From contig JAFSPA010000006.1 of the NCBI GenBank assembly GCA_017443145.1, positions 186,001 through 250,000 on the forward strand: a stretch of DNA of 64,000 nt. Reading direction: 5' to 3'. The position numbers and the translations under genes are program-made. Shown here in pieces: positions 1-8,300 of the stretch (its first letter is position 1; each line of letters begins with the position of its first letter). The notes under the pieces were generated by a model. It made no database searches. It saw only the letters and a list, made by a program, of their open reading frames with translations, and had not been told where the DNA came from. Origin of the DNA: Paludibacteraceae bacterium. Lineage in GTDB: Bacteria; Bacteroidota; Bacteroidia; Bacteroidales; Paludibacteraceae.

Positions 1-645
1 AGTTGCATCTGCGGGAGTAACAAAAACGCAAAGGTCCATCTTAAAGTCATTTGTGTATTCGAAAATACCGGATTCGTCTTCTGCAGTTAAGTTGCAGTTG
101 ATCAAACTTAATTCGGCCAAGCGGGATGATGAACCATTACCGCCCAAAGTGAAGACGATTTCGTTGTGCTCGATGGTCAAATTTTTAATACGAATAATGG
201 CATCTTTATCACCTAGGATACCATTACCTGTATAGAAGTCCATTTCATCCTCAGCCGGATCACTGTGTTCACCGTCAAAAATCACCGTAACACCTTCGCC
301 GGCAAAGAAGGCGGATTTTGCTTTAATTCCTTTGTTGTCGAAACTACAAAGTCCATTAACTTTGACATAGTACTCTTTACGGTCAGTTGTTTTATCGAAC
401 CTGAAGAACGTAGAGTACTTATCGGTACGGTCCATGGCAAGTTTGTTGAGGGTTAGAACACCGGTTTCATTGTTGTAGGACATCGTGCCGGCAGTAACTT
501 GACTTTTGGTTAGTGCATTCAGGTCGTCAACGTTTGCGCTGGTAACTTTAGTACCGCAGATTGATAGGCCGGATTCCCATGAATCGGCAGAGGCAGCGAG
601 AGCAAAAACACTCATAACTGCAAGTAAGATAAACGTTTTTTTCAT
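1..645 (-). CDS. Secreted beta-rich protein, C-terminus cut by window edge
   Basis: The ATG at 645 opens a frame of 215 codons that runs off the left edge without a stop. The N-terminus MKKTFILLAVMSVFALAASA is a clear Sec signal peptide. The mature part contains a stretch of the type AGTMSYNNETGVLTLNKL, a motif seen in many Bacteroidales surface proteins with repetitive beta-structure, followed by an acidic middle region. No catalytic motif is visible in the part present. It stands alone behind the terminator of the toxin-antitoxin operon, and no good TTTG/TAnnTTTG promoter was found upstream. Function unknown; probably exported to the periplasm or cell surface (inference). Confidence 0.75.
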   Translation of the reverse strand, partial: MKKTFILLAVMSVFALAASADSWESGLSICGTKVTSANVDDLNALTKSQVTAGTMSYNNETGVLTLNKLAMDRTDKYSTFFRFDKTTDRKEYYVKVNGLCSFDNKGIKAKSAFFAGEGVTVIFDGEHSDPAEDEMDFYTGNGILGDKDAIIRIKNLTIEHNEIVFTLGGNGSSSRLAELSLINCNLTAEDESGIFEYTNDFKMDLCVFVTPADAT

Positions 646-690
646 AAATGTTAATTTGTTTGTGGTTAATAATTTGGGTTATTATTATTA

Positions 691-722
691 CGTTTCAACG
701 TTATAACGTTATATCGTTATTA
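691..722. repeat. 8-bp-period array, CGTTATTA type
   Basis: Four consecutive 8-mers: CGTTTCAA, CGTTATAA, CGTTATAT, CGTTATTA, followed by CGAGGGGG. The array lies between the terminator at 735-773 and the start codon at 645. The same unit family recurs at 27801-27824 and 62563-62594. Confidence 0.8.
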
Positions 723-734
723 CGAGGGGGATTA

Positions 735-773
735 AACAAACAAAGCGGCACGTGACACAAAGTCACGCACCGC
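735..773 (-). terminator. Rho-independent terminator of the toxin-antitoxin operon
   Basis: On the minus strand the arms GCGGTGCGTGAC and GTCACGTGCCGC form an imperfect stem around a short loop, followed by TTTGTTTGTTT. It lies about 115 bp beyond the toxin stop. Confidence 0.6.
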
Positions 774-781
774 CTATGACG

Positions 782-823
782 TTGCGAATATAATCTTTCC
801 ACTTACCTCTCGCCTATTCGCAA
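782..823. repeat. Perfect 9-bp inverted repeat, 24-bp spacer
   Basis: TTGCGAATA at 782-790 and TATTCGCAA at 815-823 are exact reverse complements. A run of eight G follows at about 827-834. It lies between the toxin gene and its terminator. It could be an mRNA hairpin in the 3' part of the operon transcript or a protein-binding site; neither is shown. Confidence 0.5.
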
Positions 824-888
824 TACGGGGGGGGTAAATTTAACTATCTGATTTCTAATCATTTGCATTGACGTTTTAGGAGTAATTC

Positions 889-1170
889 TTACTTATCTTC
901 ATAATGCCCATAAGAGGAAAGAATATCTACATACACCTCCGTTTCAAAGATTCGATAAACTAACCGATGTTTCTTGGTAATCTGACGACTCCATCGGTTC
1001 TCCGGCTTCCCTTTTAGTGGTTCAGGATGCCCAGTGCCTGTTTTGGGGTGCTCTCTGAGTTCATCTAGCAGTTTGACGGCTTTCTGAAACGCTTTTGGTT
1101 CGTTCTCAAGCAGTTTAGCCAAGTCCATATTAGCTTGCTTGGAATACTTTATCTCATACAGCATAGCCAC
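889..1170 (-). CDS. yoeB: YoeB/Txe-family mRNA interferase toxin
   Basis: A 93-aa RelE-superfamily protein closest to YoeB, which cleaves mRNA at the ribosomal A site. The diagnostic segments are in order: GHPEPLKG (Glu50, matching the general base Glu46 of E. coli YoeB), WSRQITKKHRLVY (Arg69, matching Arg65) and the C-terminal GHY (His89-Tyr90, matching His83-Tyr84). All catalytic positions are therefore present and the toxin looks active. The start overlaps the last 17 bp of the upstream antitoxin gene, the usual coupled arrangement. An in-frame Met two codons further is also possible. Confidence 0.9.
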   Translation of the reverse strand: MAMLYEIKYSKQANMDLAKLLENEPKAFQKAVKLLDELREHPKTGTGHPEPLKGKPENRWSRQITKKHRLVYRIFETEVYVDILSSYGHYEDK

Positions 1171-1414
1171 ATCTCCTCAACATATCCGAAACCGATTCAC
1201 CCGGTAATTGCACCGTATATTCACCGCGTTCAATTTGCTTTTCTGCCTCATCCAACCGGCGAAAATACTCCTCCTTGGTCATACAAGTAGGGTCGTCCGT
1301 CATCTGCTTGGCTAATTTACGCACATACTTGACAACCTTTTCAAACATCGTCGCATCTTCGGCAATAATACCAAGATTTCTATATAGTTCTGCATTTAAC
1401 TGTAAAGCGGTCAT
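1154..1414 (-). CDS. Antitoxin partner of the YoeB-like toxin
   Basis: An 86-aa acidic protein directly upstream of, and overlapping, the toxin gene. It carries a helix-rich segment MTKEEYFRRLDEAEKQIERG and a C-terminal tail with LPGESVSDMLRR, as in Bacteroidales antitoxins that neutralise RelE/YoeB toxins through an extended C-terminus. It is not an obvious YefM/Phd sequence, so the family name is left open. The start is fixed by a strong AGGAGG five bases upstream of the ATG and by the promoter at 1489-1520. Autoregulation at that promoter is expected by analogy. Confidence 0.8.
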   Translation of the reverse strand: MTALQLNAELYRNLGIIAEDATMFEKVVKYVRKLAKQMTDDPTCMTKEEYFRRLDEAEKQIERGEYTVQLPGESVSDMLRRCGYAV

Positions 1415-1419
1415 ATAAA

Positions 1420-1427
1420 CCTCCTTT
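1420..1427 (-). promoter_or_regulatory. Strong Shine-Dalgarno site of the antitoxin gene
   Basis: AAAGGAGG on the minus strand, with five bases between it and the ATG at 1414. This is unusual here, since most genes in the window have no recognisable Shine-Dalgarno sequence. Confidence 0.75.
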
Positions 1428-1488
1428 CTTAATTATTTTTTGTCCTTTCTTTAGCGGGTATATAGCAAACCTATCTTAAATTGTGCCG

Positions 1489-1520
1489 CAAAATTACAAC
1501 AAAAATTGCATATACGCAAA
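1489..1520 (-). promoter_or_regulatory. Promoter of the toxin-antitoxin operon
   Basis: On the minus strand TTTG (1520-1517), 20 bp, TAATTTTG (1496-1489), matching the Bacteroidota consensus. The leader to the antitoxin start is about 70 nt. Confidence 0.75.
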
Positions 1521-1586
1521 TTTTCTTTGCTTTTTTATCCAAAATAATTAAAAGTTATTACTTTCGGACTTAGCCAAGACGTTTAT

Positions 1587-1640
1587 AATAGAACACCCCT
1601 GCATCCAAAATAGAACACCTCCGCACCCAAAATAGATCCA
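1587..1640. repeat. 22-bp direct repeats (2 x 11)
   Basis: Two full 22-bp units, 1587-1608 and 1609-1630, each beginning AATAGAACACC and ending CCAA, plus a partial third (AATAGATCC) from 1631. They lead directly into the 11-bp array at 1645. Confidence 0.75.
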
Positions 1641-1644
1641 TGTC

Positions 1645-1743
1645 ATTACTATGAAATTAGTATGTGATTAGTATGTGATTAGTATGTGATTAGTATGTGA
1701 TTAGTATGATATTACTATGTCCTTACTATATTCTTACTATGTT
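1645..1743. repeat. Nine 11-bp iterons, ATTAGTATGTG type
   Basis: Four exact copies of ATTAGTATGTG (1656, 1667, 1678, 1689) are flanked by degenerate copies: ATTACTATGAA (1645), ATTAGTATGAT (1700), ATTACTATGTC (1711), CTTACTATATT (1722), CTTACTATGTT (1733). The register is unbroken for 99 bp. It lies about 80 bp upstream of the promoter at 1823. Together with the 22-bp repeats, this explains most of the otherwise gene-free stretch 1415-1892. Confidence 0.9.
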
Positions 1744-1822
1744 AGAAGGCTAATTCAATCGGAAGATTAGTATAACTTAAATACCACAAACCTGCTTAAA
1801 ATGCATAAAAATCTGCAAATTA

Positions 1823-1854
1823 TTTGCGTATATCAAAAAAAAGTAGTACCTTTG
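1823..1854 (+). promoter_or_regulatory. Promoter of the MBL-GT2-M23 operon
   Basis: TTTG at 1823-1826, 20 bp, TACCTTTG at 1847-1854. Transcription should begin near 1861, which disfavours the earliest GTG/ATG codons of the first gene. Confidence 0.8.
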
Positions 1855-1892
1855 CACGCTGATTTGTGTGCATGAGTGGAAAGATGGCAGAA

Positions 1893-2714
1893 ATGAATCT
1901 GATATTTCGCAGTTTCGGAAGCGGTAGTAGCGGTAACTGTTACTACCTCGGCACGAAGTATTCCGGCGTGTTGATAGACGCGGGAATATCTGCGCGTACG
2001 ATTCATAAGTACCTAAAAGAGATGGACTTAGACCTAAGGAACATCTCTGCCGTTTTGGTGACACACGATCATGCGGATCATATTCGCGCGGTTGGCACAT
2101 TGGGCGAGCGGGTACATATACCGATTTATGCGACGGAGCTGATTCACAGCGGCATAGAGAAGAACTATGGCGTGAAAGAGAAGCTGAAGGCCTCGCGTCG
2201 TTTCTTCGAGAAAGAGACCGAGTGGGACTTGAACGGGATGAAGATTAACACATTCACGATTTCACACGACTCAACGGATTGTATCGGCTACGTGATTGAT
2301 TATATGGGTCAGCGGTTTATGATTGCGACGGACTGCGGCGAGCCGAATGAGAAGATGGCGGAGTTTATTCGTACGACCAATCACCTTGTGATTGAGGCCA
2401 ACCACGACGAGCATCTACTGCTGAACGGACTCTACCCGACTTTTTTGAAAGAGCGAATTTTGTCGCCTCGCGGACACCAGAGTAATGAAGTGTGCGCCCA
2501 GTTGCTGCGGGACAATTATCATCCGGGGTTGAAGAATGTGTTCCTGTGCCATTTGAGTCAGGAGAATAACGATCCGACGCTTGCGTATGCGACCGTTTGT
2601 GACGCGCTGGAAGAGGCAGGAGCGGTGATTGGAAAGGACGTGTTTGTGAAGGCGCTGAGTCGTACGAGTTCGTCGAAAGTGTATGAGCTGACGGACGTTC
2701 CGTGCAGTGAATAA
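1893..2714 (+). CDS. MBL-fold metallo-hydrolase, YycJ/WalJ type
   Basis: A metallo-beta-lactamase-fold protein of about 273 aa. The N-terminus FGSGSSGNCYYL and the zinc motif THDHADH place it in the YycJ/WalJ group, proposed to have nuclease or phosphodiesterase activity. Further metal-ligand candidates are in TISHDS, ATDCGE and IEANHDE, and a late conserved CHLSQEN follows. The start at 1893 (MNLIFRSFGSG) was chosen because family members begin just before the FGSGSSGN strand. In-frame ATGs at 1884 and 1872 and a GTG at 1866 are possible, but the earliest ones are very close to the predicted transcription start. It is the first gene of a three-gene operon. Confidence 0.85.
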   Translation: MNLIFRSFGSGSSGNCYYLGTKYSGVLIDAGISARTIHKYLKEMDLDLRNISAVLVTHDHADHIRAVGTLGERVHIPIYATELIHSGIEKNYGVKEKLKASRRFFEKETEWDLNGMKINTFTISHDSTDCIGYVIDYMGQRFMIATDCGEPNEKMAEFIRTTNHLVIEANHDEHLLLNGLYPTFLKERILSPRGHQSNEVCAQLLRDNYHPGLKNVFLCHLSQENNDPTLAYATVCDALEEAGAVIGKDVFVKALSRTSSSKVYELTDVPCSE

Positions 2715-2728
2715 TGAATAATGAATAA
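2708..2728. repeat. 7-bp-period array at the stop codon of the MBL gene
   Basis: Three TGAATAA heptamers (2708, 2715, 2722) followed by TGAACAT. The stop TAA at 2712-2714 is inside the first unit. The array fills the gap to the glycosyltransferase start at 2742. Confidence 0.8.
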
Positions 2729-2741
2729 TGAACATCATCTT

Positions 2742-3497
2742 ATGGATACGAGATTAGTTATTATTCCGACCTACAACGAGAAAGAGAACATCGAGGCGAT
2801 TATTCGCGCTGTGATGGGACTGCCGTTGGAGTTTCACGTGCTGATTATCGATGACGGTTCGCCTGACGGCACCGCCGATATCGTTAAAGGTCTGCAGAAG
2901 AAAGAGTTTAAGGACAAGCTGTTTATGGTAGAGCGTTCGGGCAAATTGGGTCTTGGAACGGCTTATATCTGCGGCTTCAAGTGGGCAATTGAGCATAAGT
3001 ACGACTATATTTTTGAGATGGATGCGGACTTCTCGCATAATCCTCAGGACCTGCTGAAGTTGTATGACGCTTGCGCGAATCAAGGAGCTGACGTGGCTAT
3101 CGGAAGTCGTTATGTGACAGGCGTTAACGTAGTTAACTGGCCGATGGGTCGTGTACTGATGTCGTATTTTGCATCGAAGTACGTGCGTTTCGTGCTGGGA
3201 ATGAAGATTCACGACACGACAGCGGGCTTCAAGTGCTATCGCCGCGAAGTGTTAGAGACGATTGAGTTGGATAAGATTCGATTCAAAGGCTATGCCTTCC
3301 AGATTGAGATGAAGTTCACGGCGTATAAGTGCGGCTTCACGCTGAAGGAAGTGCCGATTATCTTCATCAACCGCGTGCTGGGCACGAGTAAGATGAGTGG
3401 CGGAATCTTCTCGGAGGCGTTGTTGGGCGTTATACGGCTGAAGATTTCGTCGTGGACGAGGCAGTATCCGCAGAAGAAAATTGAGATTAATGGTTAG
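2742..3497 (+). CDS. Polyprenol-phosphate mannosyltransferase-like GT2
   Basis: A 251-aa soluble family 2 glycosyltransferase of the dolichyl-phosphate mannose synthase (Dpm1) type, which moves a sugar from a nucleotide sugar to a polyprenyl phosphate. The motifs are VIIPTYNEKENI at the N-terminus, IIDDGSPDGT, the DxD-like MDADFSHNP near residue 95, and ATIGSRY-like AIGSRYV. There is no C-terminal membrane domain, unlike fused Dpm1-GtrA forms. The start is set at 2742 (MDTRLVIIPTYN). The ATG at 2721 lies inside the 7-bp array and would add only repeat-encoded residues. It is the second gene of the operon; the lipid-linked sugar product could feed glycan or glycoprotein assembly (inference). 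Confidence 0.88.
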   Translation: MDTRLVIIPTYNEKENIEAIIRAVMGLPLEFHVLIIDDGSPDGTADIVKGLQKKEFKDKLFMVERSGKLGLGTAYICGFKWAIEHKYDYIFEMDADFSHNPQDLLKLYDACANQGADVAIGSRYVTGVNVVNWPMGRVLMSYFASKYVRFVLGMKIHDTTAGFKCYRREVLETIELDKIRFKGYAFQIEMKFTAYKCGFTLKEVPIIFINRVLGTSKMSGGIFSEALLGVIRLKISSWTRQYPQKKIEING

Positions 3498-3530
3498 TCG
3501 AAAGTCGAAAGTCAAAAGTCGAAAGTCAAA
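3496..3530. repeat. 7-bp-period array at the GT2 stop codon
   Basis: Five heptamers: AGTCGAA, AGTCGAA, AGTCAAA, AGTCGAA, AGTCAAA. The first unit overlaps the TAG stop at 3495-3497, and the array ends five bases before the ATG of the next gene. Confidence 0.85.
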
Positions 3531-3534
3531 AGCA

Positions 3535-4734
3535 ATGAGATTATATAAGATTTTTTTAGCGTTCGTAGTTGTTTTTAGTTCGCTGTTTTTAGGTTCGTGC
3601 CATAAGCGTTATACGGAGGAAGCACAGCCAGTTCGTTATGAGTACGGTTTGCCGATAGACTCGTTCCGCGTGGATACGGGGTATGTAAAGAGCGGCGAGA
3701 CATTAGGCGGTATCATGAATCGTCTGGGAGCAGACCGCAAGCAGCAGACACAGATTGCGACGCTGTCGAGCGATGTGTTCGACGTGCGTAAGTTGCGTCC
3801 AGGAAAGACGTATTACGGTTTATATCAGCCAGATACGGCAGGTGTGGAGCGTTTGTGTTACTGGATTTATGTGGCGTCTGTGCGCGAGGCGACGGTGCTG
3901 GATATGCGGGATCAGATTCATGCAGAGAAGCATGAGAAACCGATTCGGTATGAGTTACGTCAGGCAGAGGCTGTGATTGAGTCGAGTTTGTGGAACGCGA
4001 TGAGTAAGAACGATTTGCCGGTGGAATTGGCACTGGAGTTGAGTGATATCTACGCTTGGACGATTGACTTCTTCGGCCTGCAAAAAGGCGATTCTATCCG
4101 TGTGCTGTTCGACGAGATTTACGTGGATACGCTGCGGACAGGAATAGGTCAGATCTACGCGTGCAACTTCTACCACGGACGTCAATGGCAACAGGCTTAT
4201 TACTTCGAGGCGGGCGATTTGCACACGTATTTTGATGAGAACGGTAAGAGTCTGCGCAAGGCGTTTTTGAAGGCGCCGTTGAACTATAAGCGTATTTCGT
4301 CCCGGTTCACTTATGCGCGTAAGCATCCTGTGCTGAAGATTGTTCGTCCGCATACAGGTGTCGATTATGCTGCTCCGACGGGCACTCCTGTTTCGTCTAT
4401 CGGCGACGGTGTAGTGATTGAAAAAGGTTATAAAGGACAAGCCGGTAATATGGTGAAGATTAAACATAACTCGACCTATACGACGGCTTATTTGCACCTG
4501 AGTAAGTACGGTGACGGGATTAAGCAGGGTACGCGTGTGCGGCAGGGTCAAGTGATTGGTTATGTGGGTGCAACGGGCGCCGCAACCGGTCCTCACCTTG
4601 ATTTTCGTGTTTGGAAGAACGGCACACCCGTTGATCCGCTGAAGATGGAGAGTCCTCCAGCCGACCCTGTTCCAGCCAAGTATATGGCGGAATATAAGCA
4701 GTGGGTTGACTCGATTGGGCCGAAGATAAAGTAA
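3535..4734 (+). CDS. M23-family peptidase lipoprotein, altered metal site
   Basis: A 399-aa envelope protein. From the ATG at 3535 the sequence gives a lipoprotein signal with the lipobox LGSC, so Cys21 should be acylated. The N-terminal half (residues about 30-240) has no clear catalytic motif. Residues about 265-380 form an M23/LytM endopeptidase domain with PHTGVDYAAP (His and Asp zinc ligands) and AYLHLSKY. The final motif is GPHLDFRV instead of the usual HxH, so the third zinc ligand is Asp rather than His. It may be a weak or inactive hydrolase that regulates other cell-wall enzymes, or it may use Asp as a ligand. The frame extends upstream to 3481, but that part is the 7-bp array. Confidence 0.88.
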   Translation: MRLYKIFLAFVVVFSSLFLGSCHKRYTEEAQPVRYEYGLPIDSFRVDTGYVKSGETLGGIMNRLGADRKQQTQIATLSSDVFDVRKLRPGKTYYGLYQPDTAGVERLCYWIYVASVREATVLDMRDQIHAEKHEKPIRYELRQAEAVIESSLWNAMSKNDLPVELALELSDIYAWTIDFFGLQKGDSIRVLFDEIYVDTLRTGIGQIYACNFYHGRQWQQAYYFEAGDLHTYFDENGKSLRKAFLKAPLNYKRISSRFTYARKHPVLKIVRPHTGVDYAAPTGTPVSSIGDGVVIEKGYKGQAGNMVKIKHNSTYTTAYLHLSKYGDGIKQGTRVRQGQVIGYVGATGAATGPHLDFRVWKNGTPVDPLKMESPPADPVPAKYMAEYKQWVDSIGPKIK

Positions 4735-4759
4735 TGAATAATGAATAATGATTAATGAA
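4732..4759. repeat. 7-bp-period array at the M23 stop codon
   Basis: Heptamers TAATGAA, TAATGAA, TAATGAT, TAATGAA. The first three bases are the TAA stop itself. It is followed immediately by the bidirectional terminator. Confidence 0.85.
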
Positions 4760-4763
4760 TATC

Positions 4764-4793
4764 AAAAAAGCAGAGGTTACGCTCTGCTTTTTT
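4764..4793. terminator. Bidirectional intrinsic terminator
   Basis: AAAAAAGCAGAG, a six-base loop, then CTCTGCTTTTTTTT. The stem is GC-rich at the top, with A and T tracts on both sides, so it can stop the rightward M23 operon and the leftward gene ending at 4777. The leftward gene's stop codon lies in the hairpin. Confidence 0.85.
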
Positions 4794-5310
4794 TTGTTTC
4801 TTTATAGATTATGTGCGCGCACGCAAGCACGGAAAGGAAAAGCACCACTTGCCAGTCAAACACTATCGGACAGTGGCAATCCGGAGTACATTCGCATCCA
4901 TTTTCTAAGGTAGCGTGACAATAGATACACTCAAAATCACCGTCCGCATTCGGCTGAAAGTCGCAATGATCGCACACATCGGGAAGAATGACTTTACGTA
5001 TATGTCCTTTGTGTGAGGATTCAGCCTCGTAGGTAGTTACACCGCCTGTTACGGAAGAAGCCACTGTGCGAATTCCTCGTATGGCTGGCGTTGATTCAGA
5101 AGAACAGGCATACCTAACTCCATAATTAGTTGTTGCATTATATCGATGAGAACTTGTGGAACTCATCGACGCTATAGGAGCTTGCGCCATACCGAAACCG
5201 GAAGATATATGCGTAACACGTGCTGAACTCGTCGTATGAACAACATAAGGGTCGGCAAATACGTTCAACACAGCGCACAACAATACTATTATAACTACAA
5301 TCTTCTTCAA
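4777..5310 (-). CDS. Small Cys-rich protein with VHTTSSA motif and C-terminal membrane anchor
   Basis: A 177-aa protein of unknown function. Residues 1-19 are a signal peptide. VHTTSSARV follows at 24-32, then a Ser/Thr-rich stretch to about residue 90. A Cys cluster covers 113-147 (C113-x2-C116, C128-x2-C131, then C139, C141, C145, C147), likely a zinc-ribbon or disulfide-bonded module. A membrane helix spans about 152-169 and ends in a basic tail ETKKSRA. It follows the 1316-aa secreted protein by 41 bp and is probably co-transcribed with it. It shares the VHTTSSA motif, the Ser/Thr-rich region and the tail layout with the protein at 28022-28774, which also follows a giant secreted protein. 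Confidence 0.8.
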   Translation of the reverse strand: MKKIVVIIVLLCAVLNVFADPYVVHTTSSARVTHISSGFGMAQAPIASMSSTSSHRYNATTNYGVRYACSSESTPAIRGIRTVASSVTGGVTTYEAESSHKGHIRKVILPDVCDHCDFQPNADGDFECIYCHATLENGCECTPDCHCPIVFDWQVVLFLSVLACAHIIYKETKKSRA

Positions 5311-5351
5311 AACTAATACCTTTCTCTATACCCTCGTCACGAGGGGAATAA

Positions 5352-8300
5352 TTAGCGCACTAAAGCACCGCTTGCCGTATAAAGCATTCCGTTCTTGAGA
5401 ATGAACAATTGACCATTCTGAATAAACTTGTATGCTTTGATGCCATTATTTGTTTCTTCGATGCCGGTAGTTATCTCCGGAGCAGTTGCACTCGCTACAA
5501 TTAAGAAACGGTCGTTAATCTCACTATTCGGCACCGCGAAGAATGTATATTCTGTACCTTCAAAAATATCTATTTGTTCATTCGTTTCCTTATCTATCAG
5601 CGCCAACATTCGCTCACTATTGAGATGCGTAAACGTCATAACATATGCTGTCGTGTCGCCTGTGCGCACACCTATTTGCGTTCCAATAAAGTTATTGGTA
5701 GCATTTACAGCCAACTGGTCCTCACCTACGATGGAGTAGATATTGGCTTCGCCGCTGTTCATCTTCTTTGCGTCATAACCATTCTCAAATGCTACGTCAT
5801 ACTTGTCAGACTCCAGCATATAAAGATTATCTGCTACGCCTTCACTATAGAGCGAAACACAGAGAGATCCCACTGGTTCTTCCGCATAGCGAGAAGGTGC
5901 GTGCAGCGGTGTATTCTTGTTCGCGGCGTTCCACACCAGCGATTCATAGTTTAATCGCAAGAATGCGCCCTTTTCTGTCGCATGTACACAGAAGCCTTGC
6001 ATCGGAGCTATAACAGTCGGCGTTGAGAAAGCAGCCTTCATATCACGAGCAGAACCAATCGGAATTGACAGATATTGACCTGCGATATTACAACTACCTG
6101 AGCGCATTTCTCCTAATTTTTTAATATCTTCACGCGAGCCGGTATTGAAGATATAAACAGCAGCCTGAATACCACTAAAGTCTTTATCATCGAAATTAGC
6201 AATATCAATAGGAGCGACATAACTATTGGCAATCATATTGTGGGTAAACTCACTACCCTCATTATAAGCAAGACTAATTACCGTATCCATATTCTCCACC
6301 AACTCTCCGGTGAACGTTATGAGCCAACCTTCTTCGTTTCTATATTGCGAAGTGGCATATCCTTGGAAAGGTTGCAGTACACAATTCTTACGATTATTCA
6401 CCCAAGCGCTTGTCGTTGTATTCCAATCATAAAGGAAGCTCTTATTAAATACCGTTTTTGCAGAAGCGCCACCACGCATAGGATAACCCACGAACTGCCA
6501 TTCTCCAGTTTGATTATGGTTAGAAACACTCATATCATAGTACGCGGTACTATATAGTTCTACCGCTGCTTGCGGCATGGTTCCTTGGTATTCAGGCGAG
6601 AGGCGGAGGTAACCGGTTTGGCCTTTGGTTTTGCTCTCAGCATCGGCATCAGCTTTGAGGATGAGGTTGTCGGTTGTTGAACCGGTAACACCTCCTGCGC
6701 CGATGGTAAGGCCGCCTTGAGGAGCAATCGTAACCGAACCGGTTGTGATATCCATTCTACGAACGGTTTGTTCCGCACTCACTACGGCGGCAGCTTCAAT
6801 TGTCACGTCGTGAATTTCGGTTGGCACTTTGTTCAAGTTCCAATTGGAAGCTTTGGTCCAATCATCATCTGTAGTACCTTCGAAGACATAACCGATGGTT
6901 TTCACAGGCACGGTGATTGTTTTATTCTCGTACTCCGTATAGATAGTGATGGTAACAGTTTTTTCTTCAGCCACATCACTATAGTAGTATACGGGGACCG
7001 CAACCACATCGTTAAAACCTCTTGTCGCGACAGTTGCAGTATTATATGCAATTGTATCTCTATTAAGATTGTTTCCAAACGTTATGTGATCACAATCACT
7101 AGTTACTTTCACGATGGTATCACACGTGCTGAAATCCACATAGAATATTGCGTCTTTCGGGTCAGCATCCACATCGCGCTCCATCTTTGGCAGGGATGTA
7201 ATCTCTGTTGTGGAGCCGCTTTTAATCTTCATCCAGCGCTTACGGGTGACTTTGATGTTGTTGATATATGGATCGTCGGTATTTAGACCTGTAATCCAGT
7301 TACTTCCCTTTGCGAACTCAACAGCGGTTGTATTATTCTCGCCCTGACCTAAAGCGATAGGACCAATTGCAGTGAAGCCTCCTAATACAGAAGAGTCCAT
7401 AGCACTTTCATAGCCTGACCAACTATTATTAGTCCATAGGCGATATCTCATCGCATTTCCGGCAGCCAGGTTTCTATCCAATTCGAAACTTAGAGTCTCG
7501 CCTATACCATTAAAGTCAATATTTCCGACGCTGGAAACGGTAGGAGCATTATCCCATGACAAATCTACCAGATTACACGTGCAATTAGGGTTATTAATGA
7601 CGTTAACCATAAAGGTTGTTTCTCCGGCCTTATACTTGTAGTTTTCATTTTGCCACAAGCGCCATTCTACAACGCCGGTATTTTGGCCAGTATAAACGAC
7701 CCAATAATTATTTTCCCCTTGCTCGCCAAAAGAAGCTTGCGTATCATCACCAGATATTCGCTCGTTATAAATAGGATAATGGGCATAATCCGTATTATCG
7801 GCCTTTAGTACCAATTCATTGTCATAATGATCGGTTTTTATTTCGTGCGCTGCGTTGTCGAAGCCGGAGATGGAGATGCTGTTATCGTACTTCAGTACAG
7901 TTAATGTAAGCGTTTTCTCTGCCGAAGCTGTATATACATCCGTTGCCTCCTGCCATACTTTGAGTGTAACCACCTTGGAATCAAATGACTGATTGTTGCT
8001 ATTCGGAATAAAAATTTTATTCTGAGCTGCGTCATAATATGCCAATGAGCCATCTGTAGTGCTTGTGTTGATTGTTGCGTTGCTATTTGTCGAAACCGCA
8101 CCATTGACCGTTTGCTCAACGTATCTGACATCCTCGCTTTTATAAAAAGCCAAGGTATTAGTCACACGGTTGACAGTAACCTTGAACTCTTTGGGAGTGG
8201 CTGCGTTATATTGAGCTGTCTTAGATGCAGAAGCTCTCAACGTATATGTGCCGGCTACCCAAGCGTGGAAATGCTTTCCATTTATCACACAACTATCTTT

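Noticed and set aside
1645..1743. The 11-bp repeats as a CRISPR array
   Set aside because: Units are contiguous with no spacers, far shorter than CRISPR repeats, and no cas gene is present.
2721..2741. Upstream ATG as the start of the GT2 gene
   Set aside because: It lies inside the 7-bp array and would add only repeat-encoded residues before the conserved N-terminus.
5331..5345. CCCTCGTCACGAGGG palindrome as a terminator or operator
   Set aside because: A 7-bp arm with a one-base centre cannot form an RNA hairpin without opening the stem, and no T tract follows. An operator is possible but unsupported.
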